Assembly: GCA_964523735.1 (NCBI GenBank)
Contig: CAZFYZ010000195.1
Location: forward strand, 1-5,086
Direction: 5' to 3'
From: CAZFYZ01 sp964523735
GTDB taxonomy: Bacteria > Armatimonadota > UBA5829
DNA length: 5,086 bases
Of this stretch, positions 1-5,086 are shown piece by piece. The position numbers and the translations under genes were made by a program. How positions within the stretch are numbered: position 1 is the stretch's first letter; the number at the start of each line of letters is the position of its first letter. The notes beneath the pieces were generated by a model. That model ran no database searches. It saw only the letters and a program-made list of their open reading frames with translations, and had not been told where the DNA came from.

Positions 1-1245
1 ACGCGCGACCTCCTGATCGCCGGTGGCAAGATCGCGGCTTATGACGCCAAAGCCGGCGACGCGGAGGTGATCGACGCCGCCGGCAAGATCGTTGCGCCGG
101 GGCTGATCGACATGCACGTCCACCTCCGCGAGCCGGGCTACGAGTATAAAGAAACGATCCTGACCGGTGCGCAGGCGGCCGCGGCTGGCGGCTTCACTAC
201 TATCGTTGCCATGCCGAACACCAATCCAGCGACCGATACCCGCGCGGTTGTCGAGTATGTGATGAAAACCGGCAAGAGCGCGCCAGCGAACGTCCTCACT
301 TCCGGTGCCGCTACGAAGGCCAACGAGGGCAAGGAGATGGCGGAGATCGGCGATATGATCGACGCTGGCGCGGTCGCGATCTCAGACGACGCATTCCCCC
401 TGCAGAGCGCGGACCTGATGCGCTGGGTGATGGAATACTCACGGATGTTCGACGTGCCTTTCCTGGCGCACTGCGAGGACAAGTCGATGACCCAGGGCTC
501 GGTGATGAACGAGGGGATCACCTGCACGGTGCTGGGCCTGCGTCCGTGGCCGAGGCAGGCCGAAGAGATCATGATCTGGCGAAACATCATGCTCGCCGAT
601 CTCACCGGCTGCAAGCTGCACGTCCAGCACGTGACTACCGCGGGCGGGGTGGATGCTATCCGCTGGGCCAAATCGCGCGGGATCAGGGTCACGTGCGAGA
701 CCTGCCCGCAGTATTTCTCGCTCACCGACCAGGCTTTGAACACCTACGATACCAACGCCAAGTGCAACCCGCCGCTGCGGACCGAGGCCGACGTCGACGC
801 GATCAAGCAGGGCCTTGACGACGGTACGATCGATGTGATCGCGACCGACCACGCCCCGCACTCGCTCGAGGACAAAGAAGTCGAGCTTCAGAACGCGGCA
901 TTCGGAATGGTCGGCCTGGAGACCGCGCTCTCGCTTGTGATGACGAATCTAGTCGAGCCGGGTGTGTTGAGCATGTCCGATGCGATCTCGAAGATGACCG
1001 TCGCCCCGGCGAGCGTGCTCGGCCTGTCATCCGGCACTCTCTCCGAAGGCGCGGTCGCGGACATCACGATCATCGACCCGAATGCAAACGTCACCGTCCG
1101 CGCGTCCGAGTTCAAATCCCTCGGCCGCAACACCCCGTTCGAGGGTTTTGAGTTGATGGGGAAGGCTGTAGCGACGATTGTGGGTGGGGAAGTGGTTCAC
1201 GGGGGCGAGGCGCTGACCAGCAGAATCGGCGCGGTGGCGACCTAG
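1..1245 (+). CDS. pyrC: Dihydroorotase (type I), 5' end missing
   Basis: Cytosolic zinc amidohydrolase that interconverts N-carbamoyl-L-aspartate and dihydroorotate, the third step of pyrimidine synthesis. The frame is open from base 1, so the true start lies upstream; a GTG at 67 is internal, because the codons before it (T-R-D-L-L-I-A-G-G-K-I) fit the family's N-terminal beta-sandwich. In the window 414 codons are present. Counting base 1 as residue 1, the metal and catalytic positions are all visible: H39 and H41 (HVHLREPG), D130 (ISDDAFP), H157 (FLAHCED), H210 (LHVQHVTT) and D283 (ATDHAPH). Their spacing matches the Bacillus-type enzyme, whose ligands are known to sit about 20 residues further on, so only about 20 N-terminal residues are missing. 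The C-terminal S-G-T-L-S-E-G-A-V-A-D-I segment is also typical. The TAG stop is followed closely by a hairpin and then pyrE. Function confidence is high. Confidence 0.96.
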   Translation, partial: TRDLLIAGGKIAAYDAKAGDAEVIDAAGKIVAPGLIDMHVHLREPGYEYKETILTGAQAAAAGGFTTIVAMPNTNPATDTRAVVEYVMKTGKSAPANVLTSGAATKANEGKEMAEIGDMIDAGAVAISDDAFPLQSADLMRWVMEYSRMFDVPFLAHCEDKSMTQGSVMNEGITCTVLGLRPWPRQAEEIMIWRNIMLADLTGCKLHVQHVTTAGGVDAIRWAKSRGIRVTCETCPQYFSLTDQALNTYDTNAKCNPPLRTEADVDAIKQGLDDGTIDVIATDHAPHSLEDKEVELQNAAFGMVGLETALSLVMTNLVEPGVLSMSDAISKMTVAPASVLGLSSGTLSEGAVADITIIDPNANVTVRASEFKSLGRNTPFEGFELMGKAVATIVGGEVVHGGEALTSRIGAVAT

Positions 1246-1251
1246 TGACCA

Positions 1252-1283
1252 CGTGCCCCCTCTCCCCCAGGAGAGGGGACACG
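1252..1283. repeat. Hairpin repeat, copy 1, between pyrC and pyrE
   Basis: The core at 1257-1278 is a perfect 9-bp stem (CCCCTCTCC / GGAGAGGGG) with a 4-base loop. After one C-A mismatch it extends by four more pairs (CGTG / CACG), giving 1252-1283. Read on the minus strand, 1258-1277 is CCCTCTCCTGGGGGAGAGGG, exactly the core found after pyrE at 1911-1930. No T-run follows, so it is not an obvious rho-independent terminator. Palindromes of this CCCTCTCC...GGAGAGGG kind are widespread intergenic repeats (REP-like) in many bacteria. Whether it is multicopy in this genome cannot be seen here. Confidence 0.8.
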
Positions 1284-1297
1284 GTCGATCGAGAGTT

Positions 1298-1302
1298 GGG
1301 AG
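1298..1302 (+). promoter_or_regulatory. Ribosome binding site deciding the pyrE start
   Basis: GGGAG ends five bases before the ATG at 1308 and two bases before the adjacent ATG at 1305. This favours 1308 (or 1305) over the GTG at 1245, which would overlap the pyrC stop and translate straight through the hairpin repeat into an unrelated P-L-S-P-R-R-G peptide. Confidence 0.6.
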
Positions 1303-1307
1303 ATATG

Positions 1308-1904
1308 ATGAGCGACCTATACAAGAAGGTATACGATGCCGGGTGCATCAAGTTCGGCGAGTTCAAGTTGAAGAGCGGGATTATGTCCCCGGTGTATGTT
1401 GATTTCCGGGGGCTGATCTCGAAGCCCGCGCTGCTTGCGGAGATCGGCAAGGCGCTGGCTGACCGCGCTAGGGAGATCGGCTGCGACCGGATCGCGGGGA
1501 TACCGTATGCCGGAATTCCGCTCGGAGTCGCGGCGGCGATCGCGGGTGACATCCCGATGCTTTACCCGCGCAAGGAAGTCAAAGACTACGGCACACGCAA
1601 GCCGATCGAGGGCGCGTTCAGCGAGGGGGATAAGGTCCTGGTGATCGACGACATCATCACAGACGGCGCCTCCAAGATCGAGGCCATCGAGCCCCTACGC
1701 GACGCCGGGCTGGTTGTGACCGACGTTCTCGTGATCCTCGACCGCGAGCAGGGTGGGGCCAAGAAACTGGCCGACGCAGGCTACAAGCTCCACTCCCTTG
1801 GCACGCTGTCTGAAGTGCTCGATGCATTGGTGTCCGCAGGTAAGGTTGACGAAGCGATGCGCGCCAAGGTCGCATCCTTCATCGCCGCCAATCAGTTCGC
1901 GTAA
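1308..1904 (+). CDS. pyrE: Orotate phosphoribosyltransferase, UMP-synthase-like type
   Basis: Transfers the phosphoribosyl group of PRPP to orotate to give OMP, the fifth step of pyrimidine synthesis; a cytosolic enzyme expected to act as a dimer. The 198-residue protein is full length for the family. The orotate-side N-terminus F-K-L-K-S-G-I-M-S-P-V-Y is at residues 19-30. The flexible catalytic loop P-R-K-E-V-K-D-Y-G-T-R-K is at 87-98. The PRPP-binding motif V-L-V-I-D-D-I-I-T-D-G-A-S is at 110-122, with the acidic pair D114/D115, and D-R-E-Q-G-G follows at 145-150. The loop has Tyr94 where E. coli PyrE has a catalytic-loop His. Together with the C-terminal L-H-S-L-G-T-L-S-E-V-L this matches the OPRT half of eukaryotic UMP synthase more than E. 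coli PyrE. No OMP decarboxylase domain is fused. The start at 1308 is chosen from the GGGAG site; 1305 is possible. The gene lies between two inverted copies of one hairpin. Confidence 0.95.
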   Translation: MSDLYKKVYDAGCIKFGEFKLKSGIMSPVYVDFRGLISKPALLAEIGKALADRAREIGCDRIAGIPYAGIPLGVAAAIAGDIPMLYPRKEVKDYGTRKPIEGAFSEGDKVLVIDDIITDGASKIEAIEPLRDAGLVVTDVLVILDREQGGAKKLADAGYKLHSLGTLSEVLDALVSAGKVDEAMRAKVASFIAANQFA

Positions 1905-1905
1905 C

Positions 1906-1945
1906 GCGCTCCCTCTCCTGGGGGAGAGGGCTGGGGTGAGGGCGC
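1906..1945. repeat. Hairpin repeat, copy 2, after pyrE
   Basis: The core 1911-1930 (CCCTCTCCTGGGGGAGAGGG) is a perfect 8-bp stem with a 4-base TGGG loop. Outer GCGC blocks at 1906-1909 and 1942-1945 can pair and would enclose the whole element. The tail CTGGGGTGAGGG (1931-1942) is the signature that usually accompanies this widespread repeat family. The core is identical base for base to copy 1 in inverted orientation. It starts six bases after the pyrE stop and its tail reaches to within a few bases of the next small gene. There is no T-run, so a terminator role is not supported. Confidence 0.8.
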
Positions 1946-1950
1946 AACGT

Positions 1951-2115
1951 ATGCGCAAGAGTAAGGACAAGCCATACCGCGACTATTCGGACGACTCGTG
2001 GTTCACGACGCTCGTGAACGGGTTGCGGGACTCGTCCAGTTGCTGCTGGGTGCCGGCTGCCTTTGCGCTGGCGGCCATCCTGCTGGCGGGATGGCTCCTC
2101 CACACGGTGCTGTAG
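1951..2115 (+). CDS. Unrecognised single-span membrane miniprotein A
   Basis: ATG start preceded by GAGGG at 1938-1942 (8-base spacing), a site contributed by the tail of the hairpin repeat. The 54-residue product begins with a charged stretch (M-R-K-S-K-D-K-P-Y-R-D-Y-S-D-D). A short linker with W17, T20 and G24 follows, then C31-C32-W33-V34 at the edge of a hydrophobic segment of about 20 residues (about 33-53, rich in A and L) that runs to the C-terminus. The positive N-terminus suggests N-in, C-out insertion in the inner membrane (inference). I do not recognise a family. The case that it is real rests on its neighbour: the gene at 2128-2295 encodes a protein that aligns with it gaplessly from W17 to the last residue. 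It may be co-transcribed with the pyrimidine genes; function unknown. Confidence 0.6.
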   Translation: MRKSKDKPYRDYSDDSWFTTLVNGLRDSSSCCWVPAAFALAAILLAGWLLHTVL

Positions 2116-2127
2116 GGACAGGTGAGT

Positions 2128-2295
2128 GTGAAAAGCTGGCAATCGATGAAGGCACTTCTTGGGCGAAGATTGCCTGACTGGCTTGACACGGTGTTCGATG
2201 GCTGTTGTCTGGCCGAGGGGTGTTGTTGGGTAGTGGCAGTCGTTCTTGTCGGGCTGGGTTATCTGCTGAAGCTCCTTGTGCAATGGCTGCGGTGA
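2128..2295 (+). CDS. Unrecognised single-span membrane miniprotein B
   Basis: GTG start 12 bases after the preceding stop; AGGG at 2114-2117 is a possible ribosome binding site at 10 bases, and GTG at 2122 is an in-frame alternative. The 55-residue product has a basic, probably amphipathic N-terminus (K2, K8, R13, R14). W18, T21 and G25 follow, an extra C26-C27 pair, then C32-C33-W34-V35 and a hydrophobic segment to the C-terminus (about 34-54, rich in V and L, with K48 inside). W, T, G, CCWV and the following A sit at the same spacing as in miniprotein A, and both have exactly 21 residues after the CCW. This indicates a diverged tandem duplicate. The family and function are unknown. Paired cysteines at the membrane surface could be lipidated, bind metal or form disulfides, but nothing here decides between these. 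Confidence 0.55.
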   Translation: MKSWQSMKALLGRRLPDWLDTVFDGCCLAEGCCWVVAVVLVGLGYLLKLLVQWLR

Positions 2296-2305
2296 TGTCC
2301 GCGGG

Positions 2306-2367
2306 CTTTCGCGTTTTCGCTCTTTCGCGTTTTCGCGATTAGGTCCCTTCCGTGTTTTCGTGATTAG
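2306..2367. repeat. Three short direct repeats upstream of carA
   Basis: CTTTCGCGTTTTCGC occurs exactly at 2306-2320 and again at 2322-2336 (16-base step). A third, longer match at 2347-2367 agrees with 2322-2342 at 18 of 21 bases, all three differences being C/T changes, and both longer copies end in GATTAG. Within the second copy TCGCG-TTTT-CGCGA (2325-2338) is a small perfect hairpin. The last copy ends five bases before the carA ribosome binding site. Similar TTTCGTGTTTTCGTG strings occur as intergenic repeats in environmental genomes (impression, not checked). A regulatory role for carA is possible but unsupported. Confidence 0.7.
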
Positions 2368-2372
2368 ATTCT

Positions 2373-2376
2373 GGAG
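2373..2376 (+). promoter_or_regulatory. Ribosome binding site for the TTG start of carA
   Basis: GGAG lies nine bases before TTG at 2386. An in-frame stop at 2365-2367 limits how far upstream the gene could begin. The product from TTG (M-K-A-V-L-L-L-E-D-G) has the usual CarA N-terminus, so the rare start codon is well supported. Confidence 0.65.
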
Positions 2377-2385
2377 TTCAGGTTC

Positions 2386-3576
2386 TTGAAAGCAGTTCTG
2401 CTACTAGAAGATGGTATGGCATTCGAGGGCGAGTCGATCGGCGCGGCTGGTACGACGATCGGCGAGGCGGTGTTCGCGACCGCAATGACGGGCTATCAGG
2501 AGATGCTCACTGACCCGTCCTTCGCGGGACAGTTGCTGACGCTCACTTACCCCCTGGTCGGCAACTACGGGGTGAACCCGGAGGATGTCGAGTCGAGCAA
2601 GATTCAGGTCGAGGGATTCATCGTCCGCGAGCTGTGCGATGCCCCGTCGAACTGGCGAATGGGTATAGGTTTGCGCGATTATCTTACACAAAGTGGCATA
2701 GTCGCGCTCCAGGGGATCGACACCCGCGCGCTCACCAGGCACCTCAGAGTCGCCGGCGTGATGATGGGTGCGATCTCGACCGAGTTGACCACCTCCGAGC
2801 TTAAGGCTGAACTCGACAAGGCTCCGAACTACGGCACCCTGAACTTCGTTGAGCGTGTTTCGACCAAGGCGACATATCAGTGGGATGGCGACGAGTGCAG
2901 CAAGCTCGCCTCATCGTCACCCCATCAATCCCTCCAGGTATCGATACCTGGAGGGATTGACCAGGTATCCATACCTGGAGGGATTGAACCGATACCTGGA
3001 GGGATGGAAGGGCCCAAGCACCACGTTGCACTGATCGATATGGGCATCAAGCGCAACATCGCCCGGTGCCTCGCGAAAGAGGGCTGCCGGGTCACGGTGT
3101 TGCCATACAACGCGAGTGCGGACGATGTGCTTGCGGTCAAGCCGGACGGGGTCGTGTTCTCACCCGGCCCCGGCGATCCAAGGATGCTGACGACCGGCGT
3201 CGAGACTATGCGCGCGCTTATAGGCAAGCTCCCGATCATGGGGATCTGCCTCGGCCACCAGATGCTTGGACGGGCTATGGGCGCCGACACATTCAAGCTC
3301 AAGTTTGGCCATCGGGGCGCGAACCACCCGGTGAAGAACCTGCTCACGGGCAAGGTAAGCATCACGTCCCAGAATCATGGCTACGCCGTTGATCCTGAGA
3401 AGCTGTCCAAGGATGTGCAAGTTGAGCGCATAAACTTGAACGACGGCACGGTCGAAGGCCTCCGCCACAAATCCCTGCCCATCTTCTCGATCCAATACCA
3501 TCCGGAGGCCAGCGCCGGGCCGCTGGATGAGGGTTACTTGTTCAGGGAGTTTGTGGAGAGCCTGGGTGTTTCCTAG
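2386..3576 (+). CDS. carA: Carbamoyl phosphate synthase small (glutaminase) subunit with in-frame repeat insert
   Basis: Hydrolyses glutamine and passes ammonia to CarB for carbamoyl phosphate synthesis in the cytosol. The 396-residue protein is a little longer than usual. The N-terminal domain (about 1-150) includes T-G-Y-Q-E-M-L-T-D-P-S (35-45). The class I glutamine amidotransferase domain (about 213-390) has S-P-G-P-G-D-P, the nucleophile Cys288 in G-I-C-L-G-H-Q, and His372/Glu374 in Y-H-P-E-A. The Cys-to-His distance of 84 is the same as in E. coli (C269/H353), so the enzyme looks intact. Relative to E. coli the N-domain Ser is at 45 instead of 47 while the Cys is at 288 instead of 269. 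About 21 net residues are therefore gained between them, coinciding with a repeat-encoded stretch at about residues 180-210 in the interdomain linker. Translation starts at TTG. carB follows after an interposed nuclease gene. Confidence 0.96.
   Translation: MKAVLLLEDGMAFEGESIGAAGTTIGEAVFATAMTGYQEMLTDPSFAGQLLTLTYPLVGNYGVNPEDVESSKIQVEGFIVRELCDAPSNWRMGIGLRDYLTQSGIVALQGIDTRALTRHLRVAGVMMGAISTELTTSELKAELDKAPNYGTLNFVERVSTKATYQWDGDECSKLASSSPHQSLQVSIPGGIDQVSIPGGIEPIPGGMEGPKHHVALIDMGIKRNIARCLAKEGCRVTVLPYNASADDVLAVKPDGVVFSPGPGDPRMLTTGVETMRALIGKLPIMGICLGHQMLGRAMGADTFKLKFGHRGANHPVKNLLTGKVSITSQNHGYAVDPEKLSKDVQVERINLNDGTVEGLRHKSLPIFSIQYHPEASAGPLDEGYLFREFVESLGVS
2925..3008. repeat. 36-bp perfect palindrome plus 27-bp tandem repeat inside carA
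   Basis: Bases 2925-2942 and 2943-2960 are exact reverse complements, 18 bp each side with no spacer. A 27-base unit at 2934-2960 is repeated at 2961-2987 with a single change (G2943 to C2970). The last 18 bases of the unit appear a third time at 2991-3008 with one mismatch, after loss of six bases. Every step (27 and 21 bases) is a multiple of three, so the carA frame is kept. The peptide units are Q-V-S-I-P-G-G-I-D, Q-V-S-I-P-G-G-I-E and a shortened P-I-P-G-G-M-E. Each unit contains GGAGGG. The array falls in the linker before the amidotransferase domain. It looks like an inserted and locally amplified protein-coding palindromic element; whether it occurs elsewhere in the genome is unknown. 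Confidence 0.9.
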
Positions 3577-3627
3577 AACGCGAGGACGCTCTTGGTGCTA
3601 TCTTCCGCTGGTGGATGAGAGGGTGCT

Positions 3628-4353
3628 ATGGTAAGCAAGAATGACATTCTTCATGCGATCAGGCGTATTGCAGACCAGAATGGCGGCAAGCCGCCCGGTA
3701 GCCAGCGATTCCGCACCGAAACCGGCATAAGAGGGTCAGAATGGCGGGGCAGGTACTGGGCAAGGTGGGGAGACGCGCTGCGTGAAGCTGGTTACGTGCC
3801 GAACGAGTGGACTCCGGCGTTTGCGGATGACTACCTTTTGGACCAACTTGCGGCGCTCGCAAAGGAGATAGGGAGGTTTCCGGTCATTGCCGAGCTAGCC
3901 ATGAAGCGCCAATCCGACCGCAATTTCCCCTCTGAGCCGAGTTTCCGTAGACTTGGCAGCAAGTCCGAGATGGCGCGGAAGTTGGCCGAGTTCTGTGAGG
4001 TCAAGAACGGTTACGAGGACGTTGTTGAGATGTGCCGCGCTGTGTTTGGTACCGCAGTGGCGCCAACTGAGCTGTCGGTTAGCCAAGGGCCTCCTGCCCT
4101 TGGATTTGTGTATCTCATGAAGTCGGGCAAGCACTACAAGATAGGCAAGAGTAACTCCGTTGGTCGCCGCGAGTACGAGCTCGGTATCCAATTGCCCGAG
4201 AAGCTGATTGTGATACACAAAATAAGCACTGACGATCCATCTGGAATCGAAGAGTATTGGCACAAGCGGTTTGCCTGCAGCCGCAGGAATGGTGAATGGT
4301 TCGAGCTAACGGCTCAGCAAGTATCGGACTTCAAGAGACGGAAGTTCATGTAA
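3628..4353 (+). CDS. GIY-YIG (T5orf172/MUG113-type) nuclease with homing-endonuclease-associated repeats
   Basis: The start is supported by GAGAGGG at 3617-3623, four bases before the ATG. The 241-residue protein has two N-terminal repeat units (about 1-58 and 67-122). They share the pattern of a helix, then G-x-x-P or F-P, then a W/F-rich stretch ending A-L-R-E-A-G or R-K-L-A-E-F. This resembles the repeats that bind DNA in homing endonucleases. A linker follows, then a C-terminal nuclease-like domain: G-F-V-Y (159-162) as the GIY strand, Y-K-I-G (170-173) as the YIG strand, R180/R181, E208/E209 with Y-W-H-K-R-F, and N-G-E-W-F-E-L (221-227). All expected GIY-YIG positions are present, so it is probably active. 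It has no evident role in pyrimidine synthesis. It sits between carA and carB in the same direction, with locally lower G+C (about 40% in 4201-4260), which suggests transfer. It could be a homing nuclease or a phage-derived gene; the target site is unknown. Confidence 0.82.
   Translation: MVSKNDILHAIRRIADQNGGKPPGSQRFRTETGIRGSEWRGRYWARWGDALREAGYVPNEWTPAFADDYLLDQLAALAKEIGRFPVIAELAMKRQSDRNFPSEPSFRRLGSKSEMARKLAEFCEVKNGYEDVVEMCRAVFGTAVAPTELSVSQGPPALGFVYLMKSGKHYKIGKSNSVGRREYELGIQLPEKLIVIHKISTDDPSGIEEYWHKRFACSRRNGEWFELTAQQVSDFKRRKFM
4083..4103. repeat. Small perfect hairpin in the nuclease gene linker
   Basis: CCAAGGGC (4083-4090) and GCCCTTGG (4096-4103) form a perfect 8-bp stem around a 5-base loop. 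It encodes S-Q-G-P-P-A-L-G, immediately before the GIY strand of the nuclease domain. It is not related in sequence to the other repeats in the window and could be chance. Confidence 0.5.
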
Positions 4354-4363
4354 CTGAGGTAAC

Positions 4364-5086
<723 letters not shown>

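Noticed and set aside
1245..1307. GTG at 1245 as the pyrE start, overlapping the pyrC stop by one base
   Set aside because: It would translate through the hairpin repeat into a peptide unlike any OPRT N-terminus. The ATG at 1305/1308 has a ribosome binding site and gives the normal length.
1257..1930. The two CCCTCTCC hairpins as rho-independent terminators
   Set aside because: Neither is followed by a run of T, and both lie between same-direction pyrimidine genes where termination would be unexpected.
1753..2115. A 120-codon + strand frame overlapping the end of pyrE
   Set aside because: Its first half is an out-of-frame shadow of pyrE and the hairpin repeat. Only the last 54 codons, from the ATG at 1951, have a ribosome binding site and a paralogue.
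2183..2188. TTGACA resembling a -35 promoter box inside miniprotein B
   Set aside because: No -10-like sequence lies at the usual distance downstream, so it is an isolated hexamer.
2295..2342. Fifteen-codon frame overlapping the miniprotein B stop as TGATG, a possible carA leader peptide
   Set aside because: It consists almost entirely of the TTTCGCG repeat read as codons (S-A-G-F-R-V-F-A-L-S-R-F-R-D). It has no run of regulatory codons and no attenuator hairpin follows.

Overview
The window is a stretch of bacterial chromosome carrying de novo pyrimidine biosynthesis genes, all on the + strand: pyrC (5' end cut off by the window edge), pyrE, carA and carB (3' end cut off). G+C is high, roughly 60% by eye. 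Non-ATG starts (TTG for carA, GTG for a small gene) and Shine-Dalgarno-like sites indicate a bacterium. I cannot name the species. The PyrE is of the type found as the N-terminal half of eukaryotic UMP synthase, and the intergenic repeat families resemble ones common in environmental phyla such as Armatimonadota, Chloroflexota and Planctomycetota. That placement is a low-confidence impression.

Layout: pyrC ends at 1245. A 20-bp hairpin core sits between pyrC and pyrE, and an identical core in the opposite orientation follows pyrE (1911-1930), so pyrE is bracketed by an inverted pair. Between pyrE and carA (1905-2385) lie two tiny tandem genes of 54 and 55 codons. Each encodes a protein with one hydrophobic segment, and the two align without gaps over 38 residues (W-x2-T-x3-G-x6-CCWV-x-A, same distance to the C-terminus). 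They look like a diverged tandem duplication of an unrecognised membrane miniprotein. Just upstream of carA is a short block of three TTTCGCGTTTTCGCG-type direct repeats.

carA carries the most unusual structure. At the linker between its N-terminal domain and its glutamine amidotransferase domain there is a perfect 36-bp palindrome (2925-2960) that runs into a 27-bp in-frame tandem repeat. It adds a low-complexity peptide built on Q-V-S-I-P-G-G-I-D/E, while the catalytic Cys/His/Glu triad keeps its normal spacing. Because of the palindrome, both strands encode the same 11-residue peptide. This resembles protein-coding palindromic elements such as those of Rickettsia, but the sequence is not one I recognise.

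Between carA and carB, with only 10 bases before carB, lies a 241-codon gene for a probable GIY-YIG (T5orf172/MUG113-type) nuclease with two N-terminal homing-endonuclease-associated repeats. It is probably a selfish guest gene in an otherwise metabolic operon.

Together, CarA and CarB make carbamoyl phosphate. PyrC closes the dihydroorotate ring after the aspartate transcarbamoylase step (gene not in the window), and PyrE converts orotate to OMP. The close spacing and single orientation suggest co-transcription, but no clear promoter or terminator was found in the window.
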